A stretch of 64,000 nt of DNA from Porticoccus hydrocarbonoclasticus MCTG13d. GTDB lineage: Bacteria > Pseudomonadota > Gammaproteobacteria > Pseudomonadales > Porticoccaceae. Where the stretch lies: contig NZ_JQMM01000001.1 in assembly GCF_000744735.1 (NCBI RefSeq), forward strand, positions 2,232,001 to 2,296,000, read 5' to 3'. The notes under the pieces were generated by a model that searched no databases, was not told the origin of the DNA, and saw only the letters and a program-made list of their open reading frames with translations. Position 1 is the stretch's first letter. Each line of letters opens with the position of its first letter. Position numbers and translations under genes: made by a program. Below, piece by piece: positions 22,141-31,270 of the stretch.

Positions 22141-23639
22141 TCCTCTCCCTGCTCAATATCAGTCCACTGGGATACCGGGATATTGGCCATTGAACGCGAC
22201 TGGTAAGCGGCCAGCAGCCGCCGGCAAACCTCTTTCCGGTTCATGCCAGTAGACATCAACTGATTGAATTGGGCCAACTGCCAGCTCGCACCATTAACCC
22301 CGGTTGATAATCTGCCCTCGATAACCTTCAGCCACTTCCGGTATTCTTTTTCATCGACCCCGATGCTGGCCAAACCCCGCTCCGCAGTGGGTAACAGCTG
22401 ATTTAATACACTGACCAAAGATTGCTCCTGCAAACCGTTCTGTCGCGCATTCGGCCATAGTACCTGGGCCTGTAGACCATCCCGGGCCGCCCGGTAAAAG
22501 TTCTCCTCGGCATAGCTAAACGGCAACGCCGACAACAAGGGTTCCAGCTGATCGGCCAGCCCCTCGGCGAGCCCGATAAACAGCGCCGCATTTGCCGCCA
22601 TGTCCAGTGGCGTTGGTCCCGCTGGCAACGATCTCATCTCTATCCTCACATGAGCATCGCCTTCGGGATCAAAAATTGGCCGGTTCCAGGACCAGATGGT
22701 TCCATCATGCAAACAGAGTTCATCAAGCAGCGGCATACCACCACCTGCCACCACGGCCCGGGGATCTTCCGCACTGACCAGTGGCATCAGAGGCTTGTAG
22801 AGTTGTACAGTTTCCCGGAACAATTCCATTGCGTTACCACGCAACCAGCCGTGACCAAAGCTGACTCGGGCCGGTTTGCTCCAGCCATCGGGCCCGACCT
22901 CAGGGTCATCAATAGATTGCCTGAACAAGGGTATCCGGGTCTCGTGCCAGAGTCGGTGCCCCAGTAATAGTGGTGAGTTGGCGGCGACACCAACCATCAA
23001 TGGGGTAACTAGCTGAATGGCGTTCCACAACATACCAAACCGGGCGGGGTCAGTGCGGTAGTGCAACTGAAAGGACGTGCAGGCACCCTCCAGTGTCACA
23101 TCACCGTGGACTAGATGAATAGGGTCGGGACCATCGATATTGATGCCGAAAACGTCAGTTCGTGATTGCCGGATAGCCTCCGCAAGAACTTGATAACGTG
23201 GCGTATCAGTCATCACAGCTTCGCCAAAGTGATTGGGCCCCAAGGTGGGGAGAATACCGATGGGTATGACGCTGCCCCCCTCCTCATTCAGCAGCGACTG
23301 CAAATCCGCCAGGGTTTCCAGCATTTGCTGTTCGATTGCAGTAAACGGCTGACCTGCAGCAAACACCGGAGACAGATTAAATTCGAGATTGTAACGATTC
23401 AGTTCAAGGGTCAGCCTAGGGTCATTACTCTGCGCCTGAATCTCCAGATTGCGCAATAGCGGCCCCCCTCGCCCGTCGACCAGATACAACTCCAGCTCTG
23501 CACCAATACTGACACTTCCCTGCCCAAACCCCGGCCGGGCCAGAAGGCTGTCCAGCGCTTCGAGGCAATAATGCAATTTTTCTTCAAATCGCTCGAAGTC
23601 GACAGGTGTAAAGCTGGTTTTATCGATGGATTGCCCCAT
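22137..23639 (-). CDS. Glutamate-cysteine ligase family 2 (GCS2-type) carboxylate-amine ligase
   Basis: A 500-residue protein of the GCS2 superfamily. These enzymes activate a gamma-carboxylate with ATP and couple it to an amine. Landmarks include GSVSIGAELELYLVDGRGGPL, RYNLEFNLSPVFAAGQPF, GINIDGPDPIHLVHGDVTLEGACTS split over two strands, and WNRPIFDPEGDAHVRIEMRSLPAGPT. It differs from GshA of E. coli, and no gshB is nearby, so a glutathione role is not assumed. It is the middle gene of a three-gene operon with the GltB-like protein upstream (56 bp) and the hydrolase downstream (4 bp overlap). Confidence 0.85.
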   Translation of the reverse strand: MGQSIDKTSFTPVDFERFEEKLHYCLEALDSLLARPGFGQGSVSIGAELELYLVDGRGGPLLRNLEIQAQSNDPRLTLELNRYNLEFNLSPVFAAGQPFTAIEQQMLETLADLQSLLNEEGGSVIPIGILPTLGPNHFGEAVMTDTPRYQVLAEAIRQSRTDVFGINIDGPDPIHLVHGDVTLEGACTSFQLHYRTDPARFGMLWNAIQLVTPLMVGVAANSPLLLGHRLWHETRIPLFRQSIDDPEVGPDGWSKPARVSFGHGWLRGNAMELFRETVQLYKPLMPLVSAEDPRAVVAGGGMPLLDELCLHDGTIWSWNRPIFDPEGDAHVRIEMRSLPAGPTPLDMAANAALFIGLAEGLADQLEPLLSALPFSYAEENFYRAARDGLQAQVLWPNARQNGLQEQSLVSVLNQLLPTAERGLASIGVDEKEYRKWLKVIEGRLSTGVNGASWQLAQFNQLMSTGMNRKEVCRRLLAAYQSRSMANIPVSQWTDIEQGEE

Positions 23640-23695
23640 GAATCACACCTCTTTTATCCCGGCTGACCGGTTTTAACTATGACATTGCTTTGTCG

Positions 23696-25228
23696 TCATT
23701 GATCAATATTTCCCGGGGGAAACAACCTGGCTCCCATCTGCTCCGATGGATAAAGGCTTTCAAGGCTTTCCGAGCGACCGGAACTGGTAGCCATTCTGGC
23801 GTGATGGCGGCGCAATTGGCGAGGCTCGAAAACACCGCAGGAATGGGCAATCGTACCGACATCGTAGGTCATGTTCGCCACGTAGTTTGCCACCCGCTCG
23901 GATTTCAATATGGGGTTCAGTCCGCGCTGCAATCTTGGGTCATGGGTCGTGACACCGGTGGGGCAGGTATTTTTATTGCACTGCATGGCTTGAATACAAC
24001 CGAGAGAAAACATGAAACCACGCCCGGAATTGACAAAATCCGCGCCCATACAGAGCGCCCAGGCCACCCCGGAGGGCACAATCAGTTTTCCCGATGCAAT
24101 CACCTTGATGCGCTCTTTGAGACCGTAGCCATGCAACAGGTCAACGACCGCCGGAAGACTCTCGCGGATGGGCAACCCCATATAATCCATCAACGCCTGA
24201 GGCGCGGCACCTGAGCCACCCTCTGCACCGTCGATCGTTATAAAGTCGGGAGCCGACTCAATGCCTCTCGACAGTATCAGTTTAAAGAGATCTTCCAGCC
24301 AGACGGTGTCACCAATAACCGTTTTGAATCCTACCGGCTTTCCCGCAACCCTGCGCACCTGTTCAATCATATCCAGCAGGCTCCCGGCATTGGTGATTTC
24401 CAGGTGGCGGTTGGGACTGATCGCATCTTCACCCACCGAAATAGCCCGAATCAGGGCAATCTCTTCGGTAACCTTGACCCCGGGCAGAATACCGCCCTTT
24501 CCCGGCTTGGCACCCTGACTGAGCTTGATCTCAAACATTTTGACCTGTGGGTGAGCGGCAACACCGGCCAACCGTTCTTCGCTGAGCCGCCCCTGCTCGT
24601 CCCGGACACCAAATTTGGCGGTGCCAATCTGAAAGACAATATCGCAGCCGCCCTCAAGGTGATAGGATGAAAGGCCGCCTTCGCCGGTATTTAACCAGCA
24701 ACCGGCTTTGGCAGCACCTCGGGATAGCGCCTGCAACGCCGGCCTGGAGAGCGCACCATAACTCATACCAGAAATGTTCAGAATGGAAGCCGTTGTGAAA
24801 GGGGTTTCACAATAGGGGCCAATGGTGATGGGGCTGGGCGCCACCGCATCCTCACCGCGGGTGGGGTACGCACAGTTGACAAAAAATATTGAACCGAGCG
24901 GACGCAGGTCACGAGTTGAACCGAAGGCCAGCGTTCTATCCACATCCTTGGCCGCTCTGTAGACCCAGGCGCGTTCGGCCCGATTAAAGGGCATTTCCTC
25001 GCGATCCATGGCATAGAAATATTGACGGAGAAATTCACCCATATGCTCAAACAGGTAACGAAAACGACCGACAACAGGGTAATTTCGGCGAACCGCGTGT
25101 TTGGTCTGGGTAATATCGATGATATAGAAGACAACCAGCGTAAGGATTAACAGACCAAAAGAAAGCACAACAATGACGGCCAGAGAATTTAGCATGAAGT
25201 AAACCCAACCTGACGTGACTGATTCCAT
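23696..25228 (-). CDS. FMN-binding glutamate synthase-family protein (GltB central-domain homolog)
   Basis: A 510-residue protein with an N-terminal membrane helix (residues ~14-40, AVIVVLSFGLLILTLVVFYI) followed by a cytoplasmic FMN-binding TIM barrel related to the synthase domain of glutamate synthase. Visible motifs are ISGMSYGALSRPALQALSRG, GEGGLSSYHLEGGCDIVFQIG, ITIDGAEGGSGAAPQALMDY and the cysteine segment CIQAMQCNKNTCPTGVTTHD. It lacks the glutaminase domain, so the electron and nitrogen donors are unknown. It is the first gene of the operon with the GCS2-type ligase and the zinc hydrolase. Confidence 0.88.
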   Translation of the reverse strand: MESVTSGWVYFMLNSLAVIVVLSFGLLILTLVVFYIIDITQTKHAVRRNYPVVGRFRYLFEHMGEFLRQYFYAMDREEMPFNRAERAWVYRAAKDVDRTLAFGSTRDLRPLGSIFFVNCAYPTRGEDAVAPSPITIGPYCETPFTTASILNISGMSYGALSRPALQALSRGAAKAGCWLNTGEGGLSSYHLEGGCDIVFQIGTAKFGVRDEQGRLSEERLAGVAAHPQVKMFEIKLSQGAKPGKGGILPGVKVTEEIALIRAISVGEDAISPNRHLEITNAGSLLDMIEQVRRVAGKPVGFKTVIGDTVWLEDLFKLILSRGIESAPDFITIDGAEGGSGAAPQALMDYMGLPIRESLPAVVDLLHGYGLKERIKVIASGKLIVPSGVAWALCMGADFVNSGRGFMFSLGCIQAMQCNKNTCPTGVTTHDPRLQRGLNPILKSERVANYVANMTYDVGTIAHSCGVFEPRQLRRHHARMATSSGRSESLESLYPSEQMGARLFPPGNIDQ

Positions 25229-25398
25229 TTTTTATCTTGCCCTGTTTTCAAGTAGAGATAGGGTTTCGGAGATTAAAATAATCTCCCCGATCTGACCATG
25301 TTACGCTGGTGGAAACAACTATCCAGTTGACCTGATCAGTGGCCTGCGGGGCAAAAACTGATCATAATTCCGGCCCCGAACGCCATCAGCCCGAACTT

Positions 25399-25953
25399 AT
25401 GCCAAAAAAGATTTTACGCCGCTTTCTGCCGGATCCACACAAAATCCTTCATGTGCGCCCTATCCGCTGGATGGGCCCTCTACTGAAAGATCCCAACCTG
25501 TTCCATATCAACCGTGGCTCAATTTCAACGTCTTTTTTTATCGGACTATTTTGCGCTTTCCTGCCGATTCCGGGACAAACGCTGGTGGCCGTACTACTGG
25601 CCTTGATATTCCGCAGCAATCTACCTCTGGCCGTGGCACTGATCTGGATCAGCAACCCGCTGACGATCACACCGATGTTCCTGTTTGCCTACAGCGTGGG
25701 TACTTGGCTACTGGGTCAAAGAGAATCTCACCTTGTCATTGAGCTCAGCTGGGACTGGGCAGTTGCACAGGGCAGTAGAATTTGGCTGCCATTGCTGACC
25801 GGTAGCCTGGTCTGCGGGTTGGTCAGCGGCATCATGGGCTATCTGACCATTTTAAATCTGTGGCGGTGGAAGGTGGTCAAAAACTGGGGTATTCGCAAGA
25901 AAAAACGCCAGGGGCACGCGGCCGCACTATTAAATCATAGAAAAAAACCTTAA
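25399..25953 (+). CDS. DUF2062 membrane protein
   Basis: A 184-residue membrane protein. Typical DUF2062 segments are RGSISTSFFIGLFCAFLPIPG, LALIFRSNLPLAVALIWISN and PLTITPMFLFAYSVGTWLL, followed by another hydrophobic segment near LVCGLVSGIMGYLTIL and a basic tail. The function of the family is not established. The start at 25399 (MPKKILRRFLPDPHK) is preferred over 25339, because the shorter product starts at the family's usual N-terminus. It converges on lolE with 14 bp between stops. Confidence 0.82.
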   Translation: MPKKILRRFLPDPHKILHVRPIRWMGPLLKDPNLFHINRGSISTSFFIGLFCAFLPIPGQTLVAVLLALIFRSNLPLAVALIWISNPLTITPMFLFAYSVGTWLLGQRESHLVIELSWDWAVAQGSRIWLPLLTGSLVCGLVSGIMGYLTILNLWRWKVVKNWGIRKKKRQGHAAALLNHRKKP

Positions 25954-25967
25954 CCGATAACAAGCGA

Positions 25968-27203
25968 TTATTCGTACCTCAGGACATCTGCAGGGCGAGT
26001 ATTGGCAGCACGGATAGCAGGGTAAAGAGTCGCCAGAAAATTCAGTGCTAAAGCCACTGCGACAATCATCCCCACATCATTCCACAGCAGCGCCGAGGGG
26101 AGGTAGTCAAGCGGGTAGATTTCGGAGTTGAGTAACGGGCGACCCATCAACAACTCAAGCCACCGAGCTGCGGCCGTCACATTCAAGGCCCCCACCACAC
26201 CCAGCAGCACACCCAGCAGGGTGCCAAACAAACCAATCAGCACACCCTGTGTGAGGAAGATGGCAACAATCTCATGCCGGACAAACCCCTGTGTTTTGAG
26301 AATCGCGATCTCGGCACGCTTGTCGATCACAGTCATCATCAACATTGAGATGACATTGAAAACAGCGATGGCAATGATCAGAAAAACCAACAGGGAAACC
26401 AGGTTGCGAGACATTTTTATGGCTTGATAAAGGTTGCCATGGGTTTGTATCCAATCGGAAAACCGGTAACCGGACGGCAGCACTTGCAGCAGGGCATAAC
26501 CAGTCTGGCGCGCCTCAAAGACATCGGCCACCCGCACCTGCCACCCCTGAGCCAGACCAGGATGTCCCGCCAGCCTGGAGGCTGTTTCAAGCTTGGCCAG
26601 CACCAAACTCTGATCGGCCGCTGTGCGGGTGTCAAAGGTTCCTAGCACGGTAAAAGTCGACACTTTTGGTGCCTGTTGGAGCCCGTTACCTCCGGATGCG
26701 GGCACCAGCAATGTCACCCGGTCACCCGCTGACAGGGACAGTTTTTTGGCAATCTCACCCGCCATCAAAAGGCCATTGGAATGAACAGCCAGCTGCCCCA
26801 TCAGGTCGGGAGAGATGAACACACCCATGAACGGGTCGGCCAGAGATGGCTCCAACCCCATCACTTCCACTGGCCTGGTTTTGCCACGATGTGTCAGCAT
26901 GCCCTCCAGCCGGGTAAAGGGCATCACAGCGCGGACATTCGGCTGCTGCACAAGGGTATCGCGCAACGTGTCGCTCTGCTGAACACCGTGCTCGTCAAAC
27001 AATCGTATGTGTGGAACTGCTGCGAGGATGCGAGACTCCATTTCCCGATCGAATCCGTTCATCACTGACATCACCACCACCAGCAGAGCAACGCCCATCA
27101 CCAGTCCCAGGATAGCCAGCAGTGAAATAAACGACACCATCCGGTTGCCAGCACCAGAGGTAAAATTACGCAATCCGATAAAGACGGCTAGGGGTCTGAA
27201 CAC
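25968..27203 (-). CDS. lolE: Lipoprotein-releasing ABC transporter permease (LolE position)
   Basis: A 411-residue permease of the LolCDE complex, which extracts outer membrane lipoproteins from the inner membrane. The FtsX-type architecture is visible: one N-terminal membrane helix (MVSFISLLAILGLVMGVALLVV followed by MNGFDREMESRIL), a large periplasmic domain, and three C-terminal helices (LVSLLVFLIIAIAVFNVISM, GVLIGLFGTLLGVLLGVVGAL, MIVAVALALNFLATLYP). It is named lolE because it is the downstream paralog in the lolC-lolD-lolE order; LolC and LolE are hard to tell apart by sequence alone. Confidence 0.9.
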   Translation of the reverse strand: MFRPLAVFIGLRNFTSGAGNRMVSFISLLAILGLVMGVALLVVVMSVMNGFDREMESRILAAVPHIRLFDEHGVQQSDTLRDTLVQQPNVRAVMPFTRLEGMLTHRGKTRPVEVMGLEPSLADPFMGVFISPDLMGQLAVHSNGLLMAGEIAKKLSLSAGDRVTLLVPASGGNGLQQAPKVSTFTVLGTFDTRTAADQSLVLAKLETASRLAGHPGLAQGWQVRVADVFEARQTGYALLQVLPSGYRFSDWIQTHGNLYQAIKMSRNLVSLLVFLIIAIAVFNVISMLMMTVIDKRAEIAILKTQGFVRHEIVAIFLTQGVLIGLFGTLLGVLLGVVGALNVTAAARWLELLMGRPLLNSEIYPLDYLPSALLWNDVGMIVAVALALNFLATLYPAIRAANTRPADVLRYE

Positions 27204-27209
27204 GGCCAG

Positions 27210-27929
27210 CTACAATCCCTGACCCATGGAGCGGGATTCAGTAACATCCGTCAAACAACCCTCGGTAAGGGAGAGCACCCGATCCATCCGGGCTGCGACC
27301 TGCGTATCATGGGTAACCACCACAAAACTGATCGCCAGCTCACGGTTTAATGACATCAGAAGCGCCAGCACCGTCTCTGCTGTGACAGGGTCAAGATTGC
27401 CAGTCGGTTCATCCATCAACACACAGGCCGGTTTTCTCACCAGTGCCCGGGCAATGGCGACTCTCTGGCGCTCTCCACCGGATAGCTCAGAGGGTTTGTG
27501 AGCGCAACGTGCACCCAGACCAACCCGATCAAGCATTTCCCGGGCCAGCACCTTCGCTTCGGCAACCGGTGTTTTTGCCACCAGCAACGGCATGGCCACA
27601 TTTTCAAGTGCGCTGAACTCACCCAACAGATGATGAAACTGGTAGACAAACCCCAGGTGCTGATTGCGCCAACGGGCTCGCTTCGATTCATTCATTGGCT
27701 TCAGAGCAGCCCCCATCACATTGACAAAGCCCTCGTCCGGGTCATCCAGCCCACCCAGCAAGTTCAAAAGGGTGGTTTTGCCGGAACCAGACGTCCCGAT
27801 GATCGCAATTCTCTCGCCACTGTGAACCCGCAGTGACAACCCCCTTAACACATCAATCCGCTCTACCCCCTGACGGTAGTGTCTGGCGAGGTTATCGCAG
27901 TGCATTACTGCGGTTGAATCAGTGGTCAT
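27210..27929 (-). CDS. lolD: Lipoprotein-releasing ABC transporter ATPase LolD
   Basis: ATPase of the LolCDE lipoprotein extraction system, 239 residues. Walker A is GTSGSGKTTLLNLLGGLDDP, the Q-loop segment is FVYQFHHLLGEFSALENVAMP, the signature is LSGGERQRVAIARALV, and Walker B is CVLMDEPTGNLDPVT, followed by VVVTHDTQVA. It overlaps the lolC stop by 11 bp and precedes lolE by 6 bp, so the three genes form one transcription unit. Confidence 0.95.
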   Translation of the reverse strand: MTTDSTAVMHCDNLARHYRQGVERIDVLRGLSLRVHSGERIAIIGTSGSGKTTLLNLLGGLDDPDEGFVNVMGAALKPMNESKRARWRNQHLGFVYQFHHLLGEFSALENVAMPLLVAKTPVAEAKVLAREMLDRVGLGARCAHKPSELSGGERQRVAIARALVRKPACVLMDEPTGNLDPVTAETVLALLMSLNRELAISFVVVTHDTQVAARMDRVLSLTEGCLTDVTESRSMGQGL

Positions 27930-29163
27930 AACGCAAGGCCTCCGCCGGTAAAATCTGTCCTGCCCGGTATGACGGATACAGGGTTGCCAACAGGCTTAAA
28001 CCAAAACCCAGTCCGCTTATCATCAGGACATCCTGCCACAACAGCCTAGAGGGTAGCTGGCTGATAAAATAGACATCCGGATCAAATACTCTGAAGCCTA
28101 CCGCATACTCAGCCCAGTGGACGATGTCGCCAATCCACAGGGCCAGAAAACTGCCAAAGATCACGCCACAGAGCACCCCAAAAGCACCTACAGCACTACC
28201 CTGTACCATAAAAATCCGTGAAATTGTTCCAGCCTCGACACCCAGGGTGCGGAGCACCGCGATATCCTGGCGTTTATCAGCCACCATCAAAATCAGGCTG
28301 GCAATAATATTAAAAGCCGCGACGGCGATAATGGCTGCCAGTAACAAACTGACCACCTTCTTCTCCAGTTCTATCGCCTGGAATAAATTACCCATGTCCT
28401 CCGTCCAGGCTTTGGCTTTGAATCCGGGATCCATATCGTCATTCAATGCGGCAACAATGTCACCTGCATCAAAGGGATCGGCAAGCCGCAACCTCACGCC
28501 CGTGACTGCGTCCCCAGTGCGAAACAGCTTCTGAGCATCCCGATAATGAACAAAGGCCAGCCCTGAATCCACCTGTGCGCCCACCTGAAACACACCAAAT
28601 ACACGAAACCGTTTATATCGTGGGAAAATACCCGCCGGCGTCACATTCAGTTCGGGCAACGACAGCACCACATAATCGCCCCGAATAACCCCAAGTGAAC
28701 GGGAAAGCAGATTACCGATAACGATGCCATACTCACCCGGCTGGAGTAACGCCATCTCACCCACCATCATATATTCGCTGATCGGGCTGACCGCCTCTTC
28801 CATAAGCGGGTCTATACCCTGTATCAAAACACCCTGACCTTGAGCATCCGAAGACAACAGACCATACCCCTCAACGTAGGGAGCAAACGCTTCAACACCC
28901 CCGGCGAGAGTTGCATCAGCACCTAATTGCTGCCAGTTGCGGACACCGTCGTCATTAAATATTGCTGCATGGGCTACTACGTTGAGAATTCGCTGCCTGA
29001 TTTCGTGATCGAAACCATTCATCACCGAAAGAACCAGGATGAGGGCCGTCACACCGAGTGCCATCGCGACAAAAGACAATAGTGATATAAAAGATACGAA
29101 ACCATTTTTGCGTCTGCTGCGGATATAACGCAGACCGATAAAAAAAGGCAGGTTAGTAGTCAT
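27919..29163 (-). CDS. lolC: Lipoprotein-releasing ABC transporter permease (LolC position)
   Basis: A 414-residue FtsX-type permease, paralogous to the downstream lolE product. The N-terminus RYIRSRRKNGFVSFISLLSF is typical of LolC/LolE, followed by MNGFDHEIRQRIL. A large periplasmic domain and C-terminal helices (VVSLLLAAIIAVAAFNIIAS, GSAVGAFGVLCGVIFGSFLAL, MISGLGFGLSLLATLYPSYR) complete the fold. It is the first gene of lolCDE. About 185 bp separate it from the divergent small periplasmic protein gene. Confidence 0.92.
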   Translation of the reverse strand: MTTNLPFFIGLRYIRSRRKNGFVSFISLLSFVAMALGVTALILVLSVMNGFDHEIRQRILNVVAHAAIFNDDGVRNWQQLGADATLAGGVEAFAPYVEGYGLLSSDAQGQGVLIQGIDPLMEEAVSPISEYMMVGEMALLQPGEYGIVIGNLLSRSLGVIRGDYVVLSLPELNVTPAGIFPRYKRFRVFGVFQVGAQVDSGLAFVHYRDAQKLFRTGDAVTGVRLRLADPFDAGDIVAALNDDMDPGFKAKAWTEDMGNLFQAIELEKKVVSLLLAAIIAVAAFNIIASLILMVADKRQDIAVLRTLGVEAGTISRIFMVQGSAVGAFGVLCGVIFGSFLALWIGDIVHWAEYAVGFRVFDPDVYFISQLPSRLLWQDVLMISGLGFGLSLLATLYPSYRAGQILPAEALRYDH

Positions 29164-29255
29164 GGGAAGGCATTAAATCGGAATCACCGGAGTCAAACAA
29201 GTGAACATTTTATCTGGCGGGCAAACAGTTTGTCCGATCTCCGCCAATTTGGCAG

Positions 29256-29286
29256 TTGCACTTCCCGCATTTCAGCTTACTATAAT
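29256..29286 (+). promoter_or_regulatory. Possible sigma-70 promoter for the small periplasmic protein gene
   Basis: A perfect TATAAT hexamer lies at 29281-29286, 62 bp before the ATG at 29349. The best -35 candidate is TTGCAC at 29256-29261, with a 19-bp spacer that is longer than ideal. Judged by sequence only. Confidence 0.4.
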
Positions 29287-29348
29287 TAAAACCGGCAAAG
29301 GCAACCCCAAGCTGAGTCGCACACGCCTGAACTCTAGGGAATTTGATC

Positions 29349-29657
29349 ATGAATAAACCACTGATACTGCTTTTTTCTGCGCTAATAAGCCTGCCCCTGG
29401 CCACGATCGCCGAACAGGTTGTTATCCCCGTTGGACAACAATCAGCGCAAAATCAGGCCATTGAAAAACCTGGTCGTGGTATCAGCAAGGATAGGGTTCG
29501 CGCTAAATTTGGTGAGCCCTTAAGCATGGAGCCGGCAGTGGGAGAACCGCCGATTTCATCCTGGGAGTACCCTGAATTTCAGGTCTATTTTGAATACGAG
29601 CACGTACTTCATTCGGTGCTAAAACGCACTGAACCGGAAAGCACTGCCACCGAGTAA
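29349..29657 (+). CDS. Small periplasmic protein of unknown function beside sthA
   Basis: A 102-residue protein with a signal peptide (LILLFSALISLPLATIAEQ). Its mature part carries a conserved-looking segment (RVRAKFGEPLSMEPAVGEPPISSWEYPEFQVYFEYEHV in pieces: RVRAKFGEP, GEPPISSWEYP, VYFEYEHVLHSV). The KFGEP and Y-E-Y-x-H-V pattern resembles small conserved proteins next to sthA in Pseudomonas and relatives, sometimes named phosphodiesterase without evidence. The ATG at 29349 has AGGGA 9 bp upstream. An in-frame TTG at 29343 is less likely. It converges on sthA. Confidence 0.75.
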   Translation: MNKPLILLFSALISLPLATIAEQVVIPVGQQSAQNQAIEKPGRGISKDRVRAKFGEPLSMEPAVGEPPISSWEYPEFQVYFEYEHVLHSVLKRTEPESTATE

Positions 29658-29709
29658 TACCTATCCCACCCTGCGCCTATGATTGTGCGGAGTTTTCCGG
29701 TTCCGGCAA

Positions 29710-31128
29710 TCAAATCACCAGTTTACGGGACTCGCGACACAACCGGTTCATCCCGTTAATAGCAGCGATCCTGTAGGCTTCTGCCATGGTCGGGTAATTA
29801 AATGTGGTGCGGATAAAATACTCAATGGTATTGGCGTCGCCGGACTGGTTCATAATAGCCTGGCCAATATGAATAATTTCTGACGCCTCTGCACCGAAAC
29901 AATGGACACCAAGGATTTCCAGAGTTTCCTGATGAAACAATATCTTTAATACACCGACTTCTTCGCCGGAAATATGGGCACGGGCGATGTTCTTGAAGTA
30001 AGCGCGGCCTATCTCATAGGGAACCTGCTGCTCGGTCAGTTCGGACTCGGTCTTGCCAACAAAGCTGATTTCCGGAATCGTCCAAATACCGGTGGCAACG
30101 TCTTCAACGTGATATTCGCGTGCTGCTCCACACATGTGTGCCGCAGCAAACCTACCCTGGTCATAGGCGGCACCTGCCAATGATGGCCAGCCCACCACAT
30201 CGCCGGCCGCGTAAATATGCGGGACTGTCGTCTGGTAGTGCCCATTGACCTCCAGCTGACCGCGCTCATTGACAACCAGACCCAACTCTTCCAGCCCCAT
30301 ATTTTTAGTATTGCCGGAACGGCCATTGGACCAGAGCAGGGCTTCAGCGTGAATCCGTTTGCCCGACTTCAGTTCCATAGTGACACCATTGTTACGGGTT
30401 TCTATATGGTCATACTCCTCATTGTGCCGAACGGTGACATTCAGATCGCGAAGCTGATAGCTGAGTGCATCTGAAATCTCATCATCGAGAAATGACAGCA
30501 GCCCGGAGCGACTGTTCACCAGATCGACACGAGTATCCAGTCCGGCAAAAATCGAGGCATATTCACAACCTATCACCCCGGCACCATAAATAATAATATT
30601 GCGAGGTGTTCGATCCAGACTCAGAATCGAATCACTATCAAAAATACAGGGATGATCAAAATCCACATCGTCCGGATGATAGGGACTTGAACCCGTTGCG
30701 ATCAAAAAAAATCGTCCCTTAATCGTTTCACGTGTGTGGTCAGGCTGTTTGATAGAAATATGATGGACATCCGTAAAACTGGCTCGCCCTAAATGGAGTT
30801 TGATACGATTGCGGGCATAATCTTTTGTACGCCCTTCAACCTGCTTGCGAATGACATCATCTGCGGATTTCATCAAATCAGGGAAGGAGAACCAACGGGG
30901 ATCTCCCACTGCACGGAACATCGGCATGGTATTGAACTGCACCATGCGTCGAACTGCATGGCGCAGGGCTTTTGAAGGAATGGTCCCCAGATGGGTACAG
31001 TTACCACCCACCATAGGCCGGTCATCAACTACTGCCACTGACCAGCCCTGCTTCACTGCGGACATTGCGGCACCCTCGCCTGCAGGACCACTGCCTATTA
31101 TTACCAGATCATATTGATAATCTGCCAT
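29710..31128 (-). CDS. sthA: Soluble pyridine nucleotide transhydrogenase SthA
   Basis: A soluble flavoprotein that passes hydride between NADPH and NAD+, 472 residues. The FAD motif is [14 protein letters not shown]. The segment [17 protein letters not shown] is diagnostic: it has a single cysteine where disulfide reductases of this fold have a redox pair. The NAD-binding motif is [18 protein letters not shown], and the C-terminal dimerisation domain holds [19 protein letters not shown]. It lies convergent with the small periplasmic protein gene. Confidence 0.96.
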   Translation of the reverse strand: MADYQYDLVIIGSGPAGEGAAMSAVKQGWSVAVVDDRPMVGGNCTHLGTIPSKALRHAVRRMVQFNTMPMFRAVGDPRWFSFPDLMKSADDVIRKQVEGRTKDYARNRIKLHLGRASFTDVHHISIKQPDHTRETIKGRFFLIATGSSPYHPDDVDFDHPCIFDSDSILSLDRTPRNIIIYGAGVIGCEYASIFAGLDTRVDLVNSRSGLLSFLDDEISDALSYQLRDLNVTVRHNEEYDHIETRNNGVTMELKSGKRIHAEALLWSNGRSGNTKNMGLEELGLVVNERGQLEVNGHYQTTVPHIYAAGDVVGWPSLAGAAYDQGRFAAAHMCGAAREYHVEDVATGIWTIPEISFVGKTESELTEQQVPYEIGRAYFKNIARAHISGEEVGVLKILFHQETLEILGVHCFGAEASEIIHIGQAIMNQSGDANTIEYFIRTTFNYPTMAEAYRIAAINGMNRLCRESRKLVI

Positions 31129-31270
31129 GCTTTAAAACTCCAGATTCATGAGTTGTATACTCGGTACCACAGATTGGCTACCACATCACAACCCCATTAT
31201 CACAACACCTCCAGTGCGACCGTTATAAACCATAGCAAGTGAGACGAATGCTTGTGATCAATGCACCTAT

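Noticed and set aside
30868-31128. Assignment of the sthA product as dihydrolipoamide dehydrogenase or glutathione reductase
   Set aside because: The redox cysteine pair is missing; the single-cysteine [15 protein letters not shown] segment is typical of SthA.
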